This document shows, piece by piece, positions 10,793-19,891 of a DNA stretch of 64,000 nucleotides (positions within the stretch are counted from its first letter, which is position 1; each line of letters starts with the position of its first letter). The notes under the pieces were generated by a model. That model saw nothing but the letters and a program-made list of their open reading frames with translations, was not told the origin of the DNA and made no database searches. The translations under genes were made by a program, and so were the position numbers. Source of the DNA: Kaistella montana (GTDB lineage: Bacteria > Bacteroidota > Bacteroidia > Flavobacteriales > Weeksellaceae); the NCBI RefSeq assembly GCF_024436175.1, contig NZ_JANFQP010000002.1, positions 124,001 through 188,000 of the forward strand. The letters run 5' to 3'.

Positions 10793-11907
10793 GAGTTATT
10801 TTTGAAGAATCCAAATATAGGATTTTTAAAATTTTAATCCTTAGGATTTTGAAGATTTTACTCAACAGAGTGATGTTGTGTTTTTAACCACAAAAGTTTT
10901 TGTTTAGAGAAAAGAAGAAAGATTTTTTGGAGTATGGAGTATGATGTATGGAGTATGTTTTTTAGCGGTACAAAGATGCATCGCGTTCAAAAGGTTGCTG
11001 TAGAATCTGCTTAATCAGCTAGGCAGTCTTTGTTCTGTTCCCATCTTCCCGCTTCTGAATTTTCCAACCTTTTAACCCTCTAACTTCTTAACTTTCTAAC
11101 TCATTTTAACCATTAAGAAATTAAAAGAAATGGATGATTATGATATCGTCCCTATGGGATTTGTGTGCGTCACTATTTATTTTTCTATTAAGGTGTTATC
11201 CCTACGGAGCATTTTAAGAAGAAATCACAGGATTTTTCGGATTTAAATGAAATATCGGCAGAATTTTCAGCGGTGTGTTTCTAATTAAATCGTTCAATGA
11301 GTTCGGTTGAATCTGCATAATCAGCGAGACGTACATATTAGCAAAAAAAATTAAAATAGTCAAGTGTAAGTTCCGGTTACGACCGTTTTTGCCGAAAATG
11401 ACTTTTTTTGCCGAAAAGGGAGCTTTTTGCCGTTAGGAGGTTAGTGCCTTTATGGTGGGCTAGGACTGGGCTTTGACTGGGAGAAAACTAGGCTTTGAGA
11501 TTGGAGATTTTAGATATCAGACTATGATTAGAATTGTGAATCGCGGTAATAAAAAAATTAGCAGTAAACAATAAACAGTACGCCTTACGTAGTATGCTTT
11601 CACATACCAGGCAGAGATATTAGATATGAGATAGCCATTAAAACATAAAGATTGTCTGCCAAAAATTCCATGTATCCGAATTGGGAATTGATCAGCAGAA
11701 AATTGAAACAATTGCACAAATATAAATGAGCCATAGGTTCAGAATAGGCCACTCTCACGCAACAGGTTATGAATTGTCGGCGGCCAACTTTGCAGAGATT
11801 AGGTTAAGTACAGAAAGTAAATAACCGTTAGGCCTTACAGGTAAAAGAAGATTTTTTTATGATTTACGCTTGGTCTTTTACTAGTATCCCTGAATTTCGG
11901 AACTCCT
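10793..11907. other. Gene-less 1.1-kb stretch with degenerate dispersed repeats
   Basis: I see no convincing coding region: the short open frames lack family features and start signals. About 10875-11110 is a degenerate copy of a repeat also found at 16425-16665 and, in part, at 15627-15710. Low-complexity words such as TAACCCTCTAACTT and GGAGTATG recur. The rest shows nothing I can name. Confidence 0.6.
10875..11110. repeat. Degenerate dispersed repeat, copy A
   Basis: Shares an ordered series of blocks with copy B at 16425-16665: TTTAGAGAAAAGAAG, then CAAAG-purine-TGC/CGC...TTCAAAAGG, then GCT(G/A)TAGAATC, AATCAGC, AGTCTTT and TAACCCTCTAACTT. By eye the central 70 bp are roughly four-fifths identical. 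No transposase or terminal repeat is visible. Confidence 0.55.
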
Positions 11908-12111
11908 CTATTTCGGACTCTCGTAGCAAACGGTCTGTCCGTTTTCGTAGTAACAATACGGCTTAGCGACCTCTTTCACTGCATTTCCCTCAGCGCGTTC
12001 GCAAGAACTGAATGTAAAAAGTGCAGCACACATCAGAGCTGATGCCACTGCAAGAGGAACCCACTTTCTGCTGTTTTTGTTATTCATAATTAATCCTAAT
12101 AAATTTTTCAT
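11908..12111 (-). CDS. Small putative lipoprotein of unknown function
   Basis: Unrecognised 67-residue protein. A basic N-terminus is followed by a hydrophobic segment (VPLAVASALMCAALFTF) and a lipobox-like SSC, so it is probably exported and lipid-anchored at Cys33. The mature part is short and contains a pair of cysteines in CYYENGQTVCYE, possibly a disulfide loop. Translation may instead start at the Met 8 codons further in (12087), which gives a tidier signal peptide (MNNKNSRKW...). It stands alone between two non-coding stretches. I infer a surface lipoprotein and cannot suggest a role. Confidence 0.5.
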   Translation of the reverse strand: MKNLLGLIMNNKNSRKWVPLAVASALMCAALFTFSSCERAEGNAVKEVAKPYCYYENGQTVCYESPK

Positions 12112-12594
12112 ATTTATTTTTTTAGTAGATCCTTTTTCTTTCTCTCATCCAGGGTATCATTCCATCTACAAAAGCTATTATGAATAATCTCTCCCCCTAT
12201 TTCAATATGCACTGATCAATTACAAATGTGAATAATAAATAAAAAACATACAATACCTCTTTTAGGGTATAATTTAACATCAATTAAAGATCATTTCATT
12301 TTCTTATAATGCTCGTCGTGCTAAGTTCAAGAAAAAACATCCCAAGATTGTTGTTACGAAATGTACCTTTTAATATTCTTTTGTTCGTGCCAAAGACCAT
12401 CAATGTTTCAATCTGAAAAAAATTTATTTTAGGCAACCCAACCTGAAATTTTCGACACTAAACTCCATTTTCATAGCTTGCGAAAGGTGAAAAGACGCCT
12501 AGCACTACTTTCCTGACTTGCTTCGCCACGATTGTAGCATAAGGTTAATGAAACTACTAATTTAGCAATATATAACCTATAGTGATACCCAATT
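12112..12594. other. 480-bp intergenic stretch, nothing recognised
   Basis: AT-rich sequence between the small lipoprotein gene and the MORN-repeat gene. No open frame of interest, strong hairpin or repeat was seen. It presumably contains the promoter of the lipoprotein gene near its left end. Confidence 0.5.
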
Positions 12595-13179
12595 TTACTG
12601 AATCAGGTTTCCTTTTTCGTCATATTTTTGACTTTTGAGAGGAGTCATTCCGATAAAACTAGAATAAACTTCTCTTAGAATGCCGTTTTCATCATATATT
12701 TTCCATTCTCCATCAGGATTTCCATTATTGTAACTTCCTACTTTATTTAATTTTCCATTCTCAAAGTAGGATTTAAAGGGCCCTCTTTCGACTTGGTTTC
12801 CATACATCAGTTTGGCCACATCTGTATCTGGCAACCATAAGTGTGTTTCGGAATAAACATTTCCATTTTCATAAAATAATGTTTCTGTCACTTCTGTAGG
12901 AGAGGTATAATTTAAAATTCCATCTAATTTTCCGTTTGCATGATAAAATTTCCATTCTCCAAATGGCTTCCCATTGGAATTGTAGTAGGCTGTAGTTTGT
13001 AATTTTCCGTTTTCATGATAAAATTTCCATTCTCCGATAGATTTCCCTTCGGAATCATAGTTGCCGGTTTGTTCCACATTCCCATTCGGATAATACGTTT
13101 TATGCTCCTTATTTTGTGAAAAAATGAATACAGGATACAGGAGTAAAATTACTGTGATTATAAAGGTTATTACTTTCAT
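12595..13179 (-). CDS. Exported MORN-type repeat protein (YwqK-like)
   Basis: 194-residue protein with a signal peptide (MKVITFIITVILLLYPVFIFS) and about six repeats of the MORN_2/YwqK type, with a core like GEWKFYHENGKL. Two of these (near residues 50 and 73) are almost identical. Related proteins are annotated as YwqK-family antitoxin-like or surface-exposed repeat proteins in Bacteroidetes, but the antitoxin label is weak for a secreted form. It lies in a cluster of three minus-strand secreted-protein genes with a LuxR-type regulator beyond them. The function is unknown; a cell-envelope or extracellular binding role is inference. Confidence 0.7.
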   Translation of the reverse strand: MKVITFIITVILLLYPVFIFSQNKEHKTYYPNGNVEQTGNYDSEGKSIGEWKFYHENGKLQTTAYYNSNGKPFGEWKFYHANGKLDGILNYTSPTEVTETLFYENGNVYSETHLWLPDTDVAKLMYGNQVERGPFKSYFENGKLNKVGSYNNGNPDGEWKIYDENGILREVYSSFIGMTPLKSQKYDEKGNLIQ

Positions 13180-13280
13180 TTTCCAATAATTTTAATGGTT
13201 GAAGCTAGGATTAAAATAATTTTCATAATGCTCATCTGAAAGATTGACGGTATTAAACCTATGATTTAGGCAGGAACACA

Positions 13281-13318
13281 AGAAAAGATTCCGTCTTATT
13301 GGTAAGACGGATCCTTTC
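13281..13318 (-). terminator. Terminator downstream of the 13337-13927 gene
   Basis: Hairpin with arms GATTCCGTCTTA (13287-13298) and TAAGACGGATC (13303-13313), one bulged base and a 4-nt loop. It is followed in the minus-strand sense by CTTTTCTT. It separates the two-gene secreted-protein unit from the MORN gene. Confidence 0.6.
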
Positions 13319-13336
13319 CTGTTTTTCCATCATTGT

Positions 13337-13927
13337 TTAATTATCATTTCCACCGGTTGCATTCCATATATCATCGGGTATTGCGTCAGAACATGGATTC
13401 TGGTTTGGATTCACAATGATGAGTTTTAAAGATTGTGAAGCCTGTTTTGCATAATCCCTATATTCTTTATTTGTTTTCATAGCACCTGCTAAGGCCGTAG
13501 CTGAGCAGAATGCCCAGGCCTGAACTTCTTGATCAGCCCCATCTTCTGCCAACTTTTTATATTTATTGGCAACTTCCATATAATGGGTATTTACTTCATC
13601 CGATGCTGATGCGGAACTTTCGCGATGAAAAACAGTTGCATTTCCAGTATTTGAAGAAGTAAAATTCAGGGTATTATTATCCACTATCTCTACATAATAA
13701 GTTTTATTAAAACCAGAATGGTAATACTGATAGGTATTGCCACTCATCAGGGTATAAGGAGTAGTTCGATTTGGCTCTACTACAGTAAATTTTCCAGCCT
13801 CAAGTTGTGCTTGTATAGAATAATTTCCTCCCTCCATTACAAATATTCCTTTTTGAAATTGATTTTGAGAAAGAAATAAAGTGCTATAAAGAAGGCTCAT
13901 TAAAAATAAAAAAGTTTTCATGGGCAT
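13337..13927 (-). CDS. Secreted protein of unknown function
   Basis: Unrecognised 196-residue protein. Signal peptide MPMKTFLFLMSLLYSTLFLS (the second Met at residue 3 is an equally good start). A beta-rich N-terminal half (residues 25-95) looks like a small lipocalin-like or META-like fold, followed by a helical region with KYKKLAEDG and the tail NPCSDAIPDD. It overlaps the upstream 100-residue gene by 10 bp, so the two are translationally coupled and probably work together in the envelope. No catalytic motif is visible. Confidence 0.6.
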   Translation of the reverse strand: MPMKTFLFLMSLLYSTLFLSQNQFQKGIFVMEGGNYSIQAQLEAGKFTVVEPNRTTPYTLMSGNTYQYYHSGFNKTYYVEIVDNNTLNFTSSNTGNATVFHRESSASASDEVNTHYMEVANKYKKLAEDGADQEVQAWAFCSATALAGAMKTNKEYRDYAKQASQSLKLIIVNPNQNPCSDAIPDDIWNATGGNDN

Positions 13928-14220
13928 TGTCTTTTAAGTGATTCTGCTTTTTCAAAATTATCAGCATCATTACAACCATAAGTTCTTGCATAAAACTCCC
14001 AGTTGGCTCTGCATTGCGCTGATAATCTACTAGGAATTTGAATCGTATTTTCTACCCCTGTTGGACATTTATACTTATAAGTATAGGTAGAATTATCTTG
14101 CGTACTTGGAGAAACATCTTCCTCCGTGTCTCTTGAACCAAAAAGTTCCGAAAAATCACACTGTTCCGCGCTCAACAAAACAAAGAGCGCAAAAATTGAA
14201 GTCATGGTCGTTTTAATCAT
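13918..14220 (-). CDS. Small exported cysteine-containing protein, unknown function
   Basis: 100 residues with a hydrophobic N-terminus (TTMTSIFALFVLLSAEQC) that could be a signal peptide or lipoprotein signal ending at Cys21. The mature region is acidic, then holds a compact Cys-containing segment (CPTGVENTI, SAQCRANWEFYARTYGC, RQCP), so disulfides are likely. It is the first gene of a coupled pair with the 13337-13927 gene and is divergent from the LuxR-type regulator 154 bp away. I do not recognise the family. Confidence 0.55.
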   Translation of the reverse strand: MIKTTMTSIFALFVLLSAEQCDFSELFGSRDTEEDVSPSTQDNSTYTYKYKCPTGVENTIQIPSRLSAQCRANWEFYARTYGCNDADNFEKAESLKRQCP

Positions 14221-14373
14221 TGTTGTGTTTTTAAAAGATTAACATAAAAATTATTCATTAATCAATAAATATTTAAATATTTTATTAATTTTAAACAAAA
14301 TTAAACTTTTCAATGGCCATTTAAAATACCCAAAAAACGGTATTTTATAATAATTTTTTAACCCCTTGTACAA

Positions 14374-15162
14374 ATGGACTCAAAAAAATTACCTCTGCAA
14401 ACACAAAGTTTCCATCCGCTTATTGAAATATGGGAACACACTCAGATTTTTCACCGGGAAATTACAAAGCTCAAAAGTCCTCCACTGAAAAAGGTATTCA
14501 GCGATTTTATTGCTGTTGGACCATATTATCATTACACCATTGATGTCGCAAGTGGCACAATAAGAAATGTACATGAAAACATTTTGAAAATGCACGGCAT
14601 TCAAGAAATACCCAATACATTAAGTGAAATCATAGCACTCATCCATCCCGATGATCTTCATTTCGTATTGGAAGCTGAAAGAATGTGTTATGAAAAAGTA
14701 CAAGAAATAGGAAGAGAGCATCTGCTTCAATTAAAAACCAGCTATTGCTTTAGGATGCAGACAGACAAAAACAAGTACGAGCTGTTCCACCATCAGGCCA
14801 TACACACCCATATCACCGAAGAAATCAAGGTGGCGCAGACTATCAATATCCACACCAACATCCAGCATATCACCTCCTGTAACAATTACACTGCACTCGT
14901 TACAGGCATCGGAGAAAGGGACGATTTTTATCAAATACAATTCCTAAGCCCCAATAGAAATCAACTTGCTCAAAGATTCACCAAACGTGAAATTGAAATC
15001 ATAAAACTAATTGCCAATGGTTTCAATACACGAAAAATATCAGAACTCCTGAACATCTCCCACTATACCGTGGAAACTCACCGCAAAAAGATTCTGGGAA
15101 AAACGGAATGCAGGAACAGCTCCGAATTAACCCGGATGGCTCTAGAACAAGGTATTATATAA
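14374..15162 (+). CDS. LuxR-family helix-turn-helix transcriptional regulator
   Basis: 262 residues. The C-terminal 65 residues are a clear GerE/LuxR DNA-binding domain (FTKREIEIIKLIANGFNTRK...ISHYTVETHRKKIL). The N-terminal part contains a PAS-like segment (YHYTIDVASGTIRNVHENIL, then IHPDDL) of the type found in many Bacteroidetes regulators. No receiver domain is present, so it is an orphan sensor-regulator. It is divergent from the secreted-protein pair at 13337-14220, which are its most likely targets by position only. Confidence 0.85.
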   Translation: MDSKKLPLQTQSFHPLIEIWEHTQIFHREITKLKSPPLKKVFSDFIAVGPYYHYTIDVASGTIRNVHENILKMHGIQEIPNTLSEIIALIHPDDLHFVLEAERMCYEKVQEIGREHLLQLKTSYCFRMQTDKNKYELFHHQAIHTHITEEIKVAQTINIHTNIQHITSCNNYTALVTGIGERDDFYQIQFLSPNRNQLAQRFTKREIEIIKLIANGFNTRKISELLNISHYTVETHRKKILGKTECRNSSELTRMALEQGII

Positions 15163-15266
15163 TGAGATTAATGCAAAGGCGCTTCGCCTAAAAAGCTCGG
15201 TGAATTGTTGAATTTAGAAAAATAGTGTTAAATTATTTCGTTGCAGAAAGGATAAACGCCGCCATT

Positions 15267-15558
15267 CACCAACAAAGAAAATTGGGAACAACTGAAAACT
15301 CCACATGCAAAAATTGAAAAGGAACACGGAAATTCTTGGGGAAACGTATTGACGACCTATACGGCAACTTCGGAAAACAAAATCGACTTCGGAGGAACGA
15401 AAGTCACTCTGAATAAGGTAACCTATGTGGAAGGTTATTCTAAAACCCAATATCTTTTGATGAAATTTTCCGGGATGTCGGGAATGTGGGGAAACGCATT
15501 GTTTTTAAACAACGAAATCTTCATTGACGCTGAACACATGGAAATGGGAATTCGTTAG
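15267..15558 (+). pseudogene. Detached 3' fragment of the retropepsin-like gene at 17545-18456
   Basis: The 292 bases match positions 18165-18456 without gaps and with only about eight substitutions, ending at the same stop codon. The similarity runs on about 30 bp past the stop (ATTAAGGATGGAGGATGGAGGA). Upstream of 15267 the sequence is unrelated, and the catalytic aspartate segments of the parent are absent. An ATG at 15349 would give 69 residues, but a functional product is unlikely. It is a recent partial duplication or recombination scar. Confidence 0.85.
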
Positions 15559-15919
15559 ACTTACTGATTAAGGATGGAGGATGGAGGAGGAATAATTAAT
15601 GATGAATATGTCTCGCTTTTTGTAATGAGTGACAGACTATCCTTTCTTTCGGGTATAGCTTATGAGTGTAAATTTCTGTTTTTCAACACAAAGGCATTTT
15701 TTTAGAAGATAGGTGTTTCTGACTGAAGGGGAAAAATATAATGTAGTGGTTTAGCGTAAAGACATAATGGCTATATGAAAGGATTAACTTCGTCGTATTT
15801 CATTTTGCGTGGGAAACCAGAAGGTTTATCTTCATTCACCTCATTATATATTGTCAATAAAAGTAAATGAGGTTGTTTTTGTTGTACATTTGATAAGGAA
15901 ATTAACCTTAAACAACAAA
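15559..15919. other. 360-bp gene-less stretch with repeat remnant (copy C)
   Basis: About 15627-15710 resembles 16425-16518: GACAGA-TAT-CTTTC, a GGGTAT block, CTGTTTTTCA, CAAA and TTTTTTTAGA in the same order. The remainder presumably carries the promoter of the 15920 gene. No coding sequence was seen. Confidence 0.5.
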
Positions 15920-16393
15920 ATGATAAAAAATTTATTTCTTTTAATTTTTTGCCTACAGGCAACTCTTTTTTTTGGACAAACAAAATTCAGCAACGAAAAA
16001 CTAGCCCTGGTCAATGATATTTTTTATAAAACCACGAAGCAGACAGTCAGCTCATTTATGAAAGACAAAGGTTTCGGCGATCCTGAAGTTGAAACAGAAG
16101 AGAATGGTGATGTATTCTATTTTGATAAAACGTATCATGATGTTGAAGTGATGTATAACACCGAGGGTAAAATTATGGGGGTTATCCTTAATTATGGCGG
16201 TGCAATGAATAATGCTTTCATTGAAATGGAACTGCAGGAAGAAGGATTTGTATCGGTTATCGATGCTGACAACAAGGAAGAGGAAAGGAAAGAGTGGAAA
16301 AAGCCGGGCTCAAAATATACCTTTTTGACCTTCACGAATGAAAAAGGCAAATACGGAACATTGTTTTTCTTTTATGATCAGAGAAATGAATAG
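15920..16393 (+). CDS. Secreted protein of unknown function
   Basis: 157 residues when started at the ATG at 15920. This start is preferred to one 37 codons upstream because it begins directly with a signal peptide (MIKNLFLLIFCLQATLFFG, cleavage near QT). The mature part is acidic, with an alpha/beta pattern (VETEENGDVFYF, GKIMGVILNYGG, YTFLTFTNEKG) that could be a small PepSY- or lipocalin-like fold. I do not recognise the family. It is flanked by repeat copies C and B and stands as a single gene. Confidence 0.6.
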   Translation: MIKNLFLLIFCLQATLFFGQTKFSNEKLALVNDIFYKTTKQTVSSFMKDKGFGDPEVETEENGDVFYFDKTYHDVEVMYNTEGKIMGVILNYGGAMNNAFIEMELQEEGFVSVIDADNKEEERKEWKKPGSKYTFLTFTNEKGKYGTLFFFYDQRNE

Positions 16394-16918
16394 CTTCGAT
16401 TAATCAATTCCTTCCACTTGCAATAAATGACAGATTATTCTTTCCTGGGGTATGACTTTGCAATGAACATAAACTTCTGTTTTTCATCGCAAAAGATGGC
16501 GATTTTTTTTAGAGAAAAGAAGGAAGAAGAATGAGGAAAGATTTGGTCGTGCAAAGACGCTTCGCTTTCAAAAGGGTGCTATAGAATCCGCTCAATCAGC
16601 GAGACAATCTTTCTTCTAGTTTCTGGCTTTTCTAACCTCTTAACCCTCTAACTTTTTAACTTTTTTAGTGGAACAAAGCCGCTTCGCTTAGCAAAGAGAT
16701 CGGTGAGAGTGAGGTTTTGAGTTTTTGAGTGATTGAGGATTTAGACTCTCGCTGATTTTGTAGATTGAGCCTATTTAATTTATAAATATTAGGCATAAAG
16801 CCTACTGCTTGCTGTTTAAAGCAGCTCATTCTTTTTTGAATTGAGAATTTATTGTAAATTGGCAGAAGTGATTCGGTAATAAGCAATACATGTTTTTCCC
16901 GAGACCATTTCTATTAAA
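16394..16918. other. 525-bp gene-less stretch containing dispersed repeat copy B
   Basis: Positions 16425-16665 are the most complete copy of the degenerate repeat family (see copy A at 10875-11110). A second, shorter hit of the CAAAG-CGCTTCGCTT motif is at 16672-16690. The rest precedes the XRE regulator and presumably holds its promoter. Confidence 0.55.
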
Positions 16919-17458
16919 ATGAACCTAGTAAAAATCCTAAGAGAACGAAAAAACATGACGCAAGCTGAGCTTGCGGAACGCTCAGGAATTTCTCTCAGAA
17001 CCATTCAGCGCATTGAGGCTGGTGCCACGCTGAAAGGTTTTACTTTGAATGCGATTGCTCAATCACTGGACACTGCTCCCGAAAATCTGCTTCTGAAGCA
17101 AGAACAAGTAATCGACACGGAAAGAGCAAAATTGATCAACCTTTCAGTATTGACGGGTTTGATTATTCCTTTCGGCGGAATTATTTTCCCTTTAATCCTC
17201 ACTTCGAAAACCAAAGACACTGCCAATAAAAAATTAGGCAATAGCATCGTAGAAATCCAAATTATTTTAACGGCAATCTTTTCTGTTGTGCTGATGATGA
17301 TCCCATTTATTCAGAAAAATCTTACGTTGAAATTCTCCCTTTTTATGGTCGCAATTGTTGCTTTTCTACTGCTCAAACTAGTTGTAGTGATCGTCAACGG
17401 AATTTCTTTAAACAGAAACAACAATCTGTATATTCGATTGAAAACCAATTTCTTATAA
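16919..17458 (+). CDS. XRE-family regulator with membrane-spanning C-terminus
   Basis: 179 residues. The N-terminal 65 form a textbook HTH_3 domain (LRERKNMTQAELAERSGISL, then RTIQRIEAGATLKGFTLNAI). The C-terminal half has about three hydrophobic segments (145-170 is clear, and LTGLIIPFGGIIFPLIL near 77-93), so this is a membrane-tethered DNA-binding protein, a form common in Bacteroidetes. It lies 86 bp upstream of the retropepsin-like gene on the same strand, and the two could form a unit. The signal sensed is unknown. Confidence 0.85.
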   Translation: MNLVKILRERKNMTQAELAERSGISLRTIQRIEAGATLKGFTLNAIAQSLDTAPENLLLKQEQVIDTERAKLINLSVLTGLIIPFGGIIFPLILTSKTKDTANKKLGNSIVEIQIILTAIFSVVLMMIPFIQKNLTLKFSLFMVAIVAFLLLKLVVVIVNGISLNRNNNLYIRLKTNFL

Positions 17459-17544
17459 ATACCATCATACAATTGTCGTAAAACTGTCGTCTGTTTTTTT
17501 GCTTCTTTAATCCCTAAATTGCTGAACATTGCAGAAAAAAAAGC

Positions 17545-18456
17545 ATGAAAACAATCAAAAAGATTATGGTGGGTATTTTCACAGTGTTTGTACTTTCCCT
17601 ATTGGCAGGTTATTTCTATTTCGACCGCAAATTTACGCCCGAAGAAAACACATTGATTCTTAAAAACGAAAGCGGAAAAATCCCTATTCAATGGGTAGAT
17701 GAATCCAAAAGCGTATTGCTTCTGCCCATTCATTTTAAAGGAGATTCGGTTACTTATTATCTTCAATGGGATACCGGAAGTCCTTCAACCGTTTTCTATA
17801 AAAAAGCGATTCAAAAAATTCCTAAAATTCAGATTCAAGACCATACAGCAAAATGCCTTTTCACCATCGGGAATACTGAAATACAATCTGAAAAAATAAA
17901 GATTCTGGATTTCGGAAAGGAAAACGATTCCGCAAGATTTAAAATCATTGGTACTTTGGGCGCCGATGTCTTGGAAAACAGGAAAACGGTTCTTAATTTT
18001 AAAGACAATACCATTGAACTCAACCTGAAAACAATTCCTTCCCACTTCCGTGGAAAAACTTTCGGATTTGAATTGAAGAAAAGGAAAATCATCATCCCCG
18101 CTCTACTCAATGGAAAAAAGGAAAAATACCTATACGATTCGGGCAGCAGCGCTTATGAATTGCTCACCAACAAAGAAAATTGGGAACAACTGAAAACTCC
18201 ACATGCAAAAATTGAAAAGGAACACGGAAATTCTTGGGGAAACATATTGACGACCTATACGGCAACTTCGGAAAACCAAATCGACTTCGGAGGCACGAAA
18301 GTCACTCTGAATAAGGTAACCTATGTGGAAGGCTATTCTAAAACCCAATATCTTTTGATGAAATTTTCGGGAATGTCGGGAATGTTGGGAAACGCATTGT
18401 TTTTAAACAACGAAATCTTCATTGACGCTGAACATCTGGAAATGGGAATTCGTTAG
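17545..18456 (+). CDS. Membrane-anchored retropepsin-like aspartic protease family protein
   Basis: 303 residues with an N-terminal membrane anchor (IMVGIFTVFVLSLLAGYFYF). It has two aspartyl-protease-like signatures: WDTGSPSTVF near residue 75 and YDSGSSAYEL near residue 198. The first keeps the D-T-G catalytic triad and the second is DSG. The soluble domain would face the periplasm. Substrates are unknown. The 3' third is duplicated at 15267-15558 with about eight substitutions. It probably follows the XRE regulator in one transcript. Confidence 0.72.
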   Translation: MKTIKKIMVGIFTVFVLSLLAGYFYFDRKFTPEENTLILKNESGKIPIQWVDESKSVLLLPIHFKGDSVTYYLQWDTGSPSTVFYKKAIQKIPKIQIQDHTAKCLFTIGNTEIQSEKIKILDFGKENDSARFKIIGTLGADVLENRKTVLNFKDNTIELNLKTIPSHFRGKTFGFELKKRKIIIPALLNGKKEKYLYDSGSSAYELLTNKENWEQLKTPHAKIEKEHGNSWGNILTTYTATSENQIDFGGTKVTLNKVTYVEGYSKTQYLLMKFSGMSGMLGNALFLNNEIFIDAEHLEMGIR

Positions 18457-18609
18457 ACTTACTAATTAAGGATGGAGGATGGAGGATAAAGGATGGAGTA
18501 AGATGTCCTTCCCCGATATAGGTTGACCAAAAAAAATCACCTACTTCCTACTCCCTACGTTCTACTTCCTACTTCAATCTCCCATCTTCCCGCATCTAGC
18601 TTTCTTAAA

Positions 18610-19434
18610 TCACTTTTTCACTTTCACGTCGATGTTGATCGCTGGTGCTGCTATTCCGATTTTTTCCCAATTTCCATAAAATGAACGGTAATATCCCGGT
18701 CTGAAAAGCGCACCACTCAATGCCACTTTTCCATCCGATTGACCGATAAACTGGATGCCTACAAAGAATTTGCCTTGAAGCCAAATCTTTTCATTGCTTA
18801 TATCCACAGAAAAAGTAGAATCTTGTAACTGATCTCGAGTAATCGTTGCGATAATGTCTTTATTTAAAAGCAAATTGTTGGGCTTTCCGTCTTTTTCATC
18901 ATAAATCGTGTAACGAACTTTGATGGGCGTTGTCGCTTCGAATCTTGAAAAGTTGATGTTGATTTTGCTGAGTTTCAGTTTTTTGCTTGAGCTGAATTCC
19001 ACCGCAGTTTCTTCCACTACCGAATTTCCTTTTTCCATATTGGGGGTAAACATCACCGATTTCGACTTGGTGTTCACTCCCAGATTTTTGTCTTTGTATT
19101 GATTGGGCACAAGAACAACTTCCTGAATATTTGTTACTTTTTCATACAGATAAATGGGATGAGGATTCTCCTTTACAAAATCCCCCACTGTAGTCCTGAA
19201 TTGCTTGTATCCGGGAACCGCAACCATCAGTTCTTTGTCTTTGGAAATCGCATCCAATTGAATTTGGAATTTCCCGTTTTCATCAGCTTGAGTTCCAAAA
19301 TTACCATCCACAATTCCAATTTTAGCATAAGGAATCGGTTGATGGTCTTCTTTTGATAAGACTACTCCAGAAATGGTTTGTGCCTGAAAAGTGAAGAATA
19401 CAAAAATGACAAATAGAAAATTGAGTTTTTTCAT
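18610..19434 (-). CDS. Exported carboxypeptidase-regulatory-like (CarboxypepD_reg) domain protein
   Basis: 274 residues with a signal peptide (MKKLNFLFVIFVFFTFQAQ). Directly after it comes a CarboxypepD_reg-like beta-sandwich (ISGVVLSKEDHQPIPYAKIG, then TQADENGKFQI), as found at the N-terminus of TonB-dependent receptors and surface proteins. The C-terminal 150 residues are a second beta-rich domain of unknown type ending KVKK. No barrel and no TonB box are present, so it is not a receptor. Probably periplasmic or surface-located; role unknown. Confidence 0.75.
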   Translation of the reverse strand: MKKLNFLFVIFVFFTFQAQTISGVVLSKEDHQPIPYAKIGIVDGNFGTQADENGKFQIQLDAISKDKELMVAVPGYKQFRTTVGDFVKENPHPIYLYEKVTNIQEVVLVPNQYKDKNLGVNTKSKSVMFTPNMEKGNSVVEETAVEFSSSKKLKLSKININFSRFEATTPIKVRYTIYDEKDGKPNNLLLNKDIIATITRDQLQDSTFSVDISNEKIWLQGKFFVGIQFIGQSDGKVALSGALFRPGYYRSFYGNWEKIGIAAPAINIDVKVKK

Positions 19435-19891
19435 AGGTTAAATTTGATTGCAAACTACTAAAAATTCTCGGGTCAAATCTCTCAAAAAAAGGTTAAATAT
19501 CTTTTTGTTTTTGTTAAATTTTAAAAAAAAGCCATTGGGGAGGCTGTATTCATTTAGTTTAGCTTCCTACTACTTATTAAAGCGTACTGCATATAATTTT
19601 TCTACCGCCAAAAAAGCAAAAACTTTTTATTGATATCGTTCTTATTAACAGTACAAAGGTACTTCGCTTTCAAAAAGACAACTGTGGGTTTTGATGGATC
19701 TGCGAGAAATTAAAGCGTATCGCCTATTACTTATAGCTAACCATCTGTGCCTGTCCCTTCTATCATCTTGACTCTCGATTCTCTACTCCTGACTTGTAAA
19801 TCGTCAGCAAAAAGTGTACTGATTTAGTTCAGAACTAAGATAGTGTTTTCATAATAAACAGAACAAAAAAAATAATTAAATTTGATTTATT
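19435..19891. other. Gene-less stretch up to and including the left end of the IS element
   Basis: Contains a short relic of the dispersed repeat (CAAAGGTACTTCGCTTTCAAAA at about 19654-19676) and, from about 19811, the left terminal region of the insertion sequence. A 61-codon open frame inside it has no features and is not believed. Confidence 0.5.

Noticed and set aside
11517-11717. 66-codon minus-strand open frame in the gene-less stretch
   Set aside because: No homology-like motif, no start context and low-complexity surroundings; probably chance.
19448-19633. 61-codon plus-strand open frame before the IS
   Set aside because: Composition is Lys/Phe/Leu-rich as expected from random AT-rich DNA; no motif.
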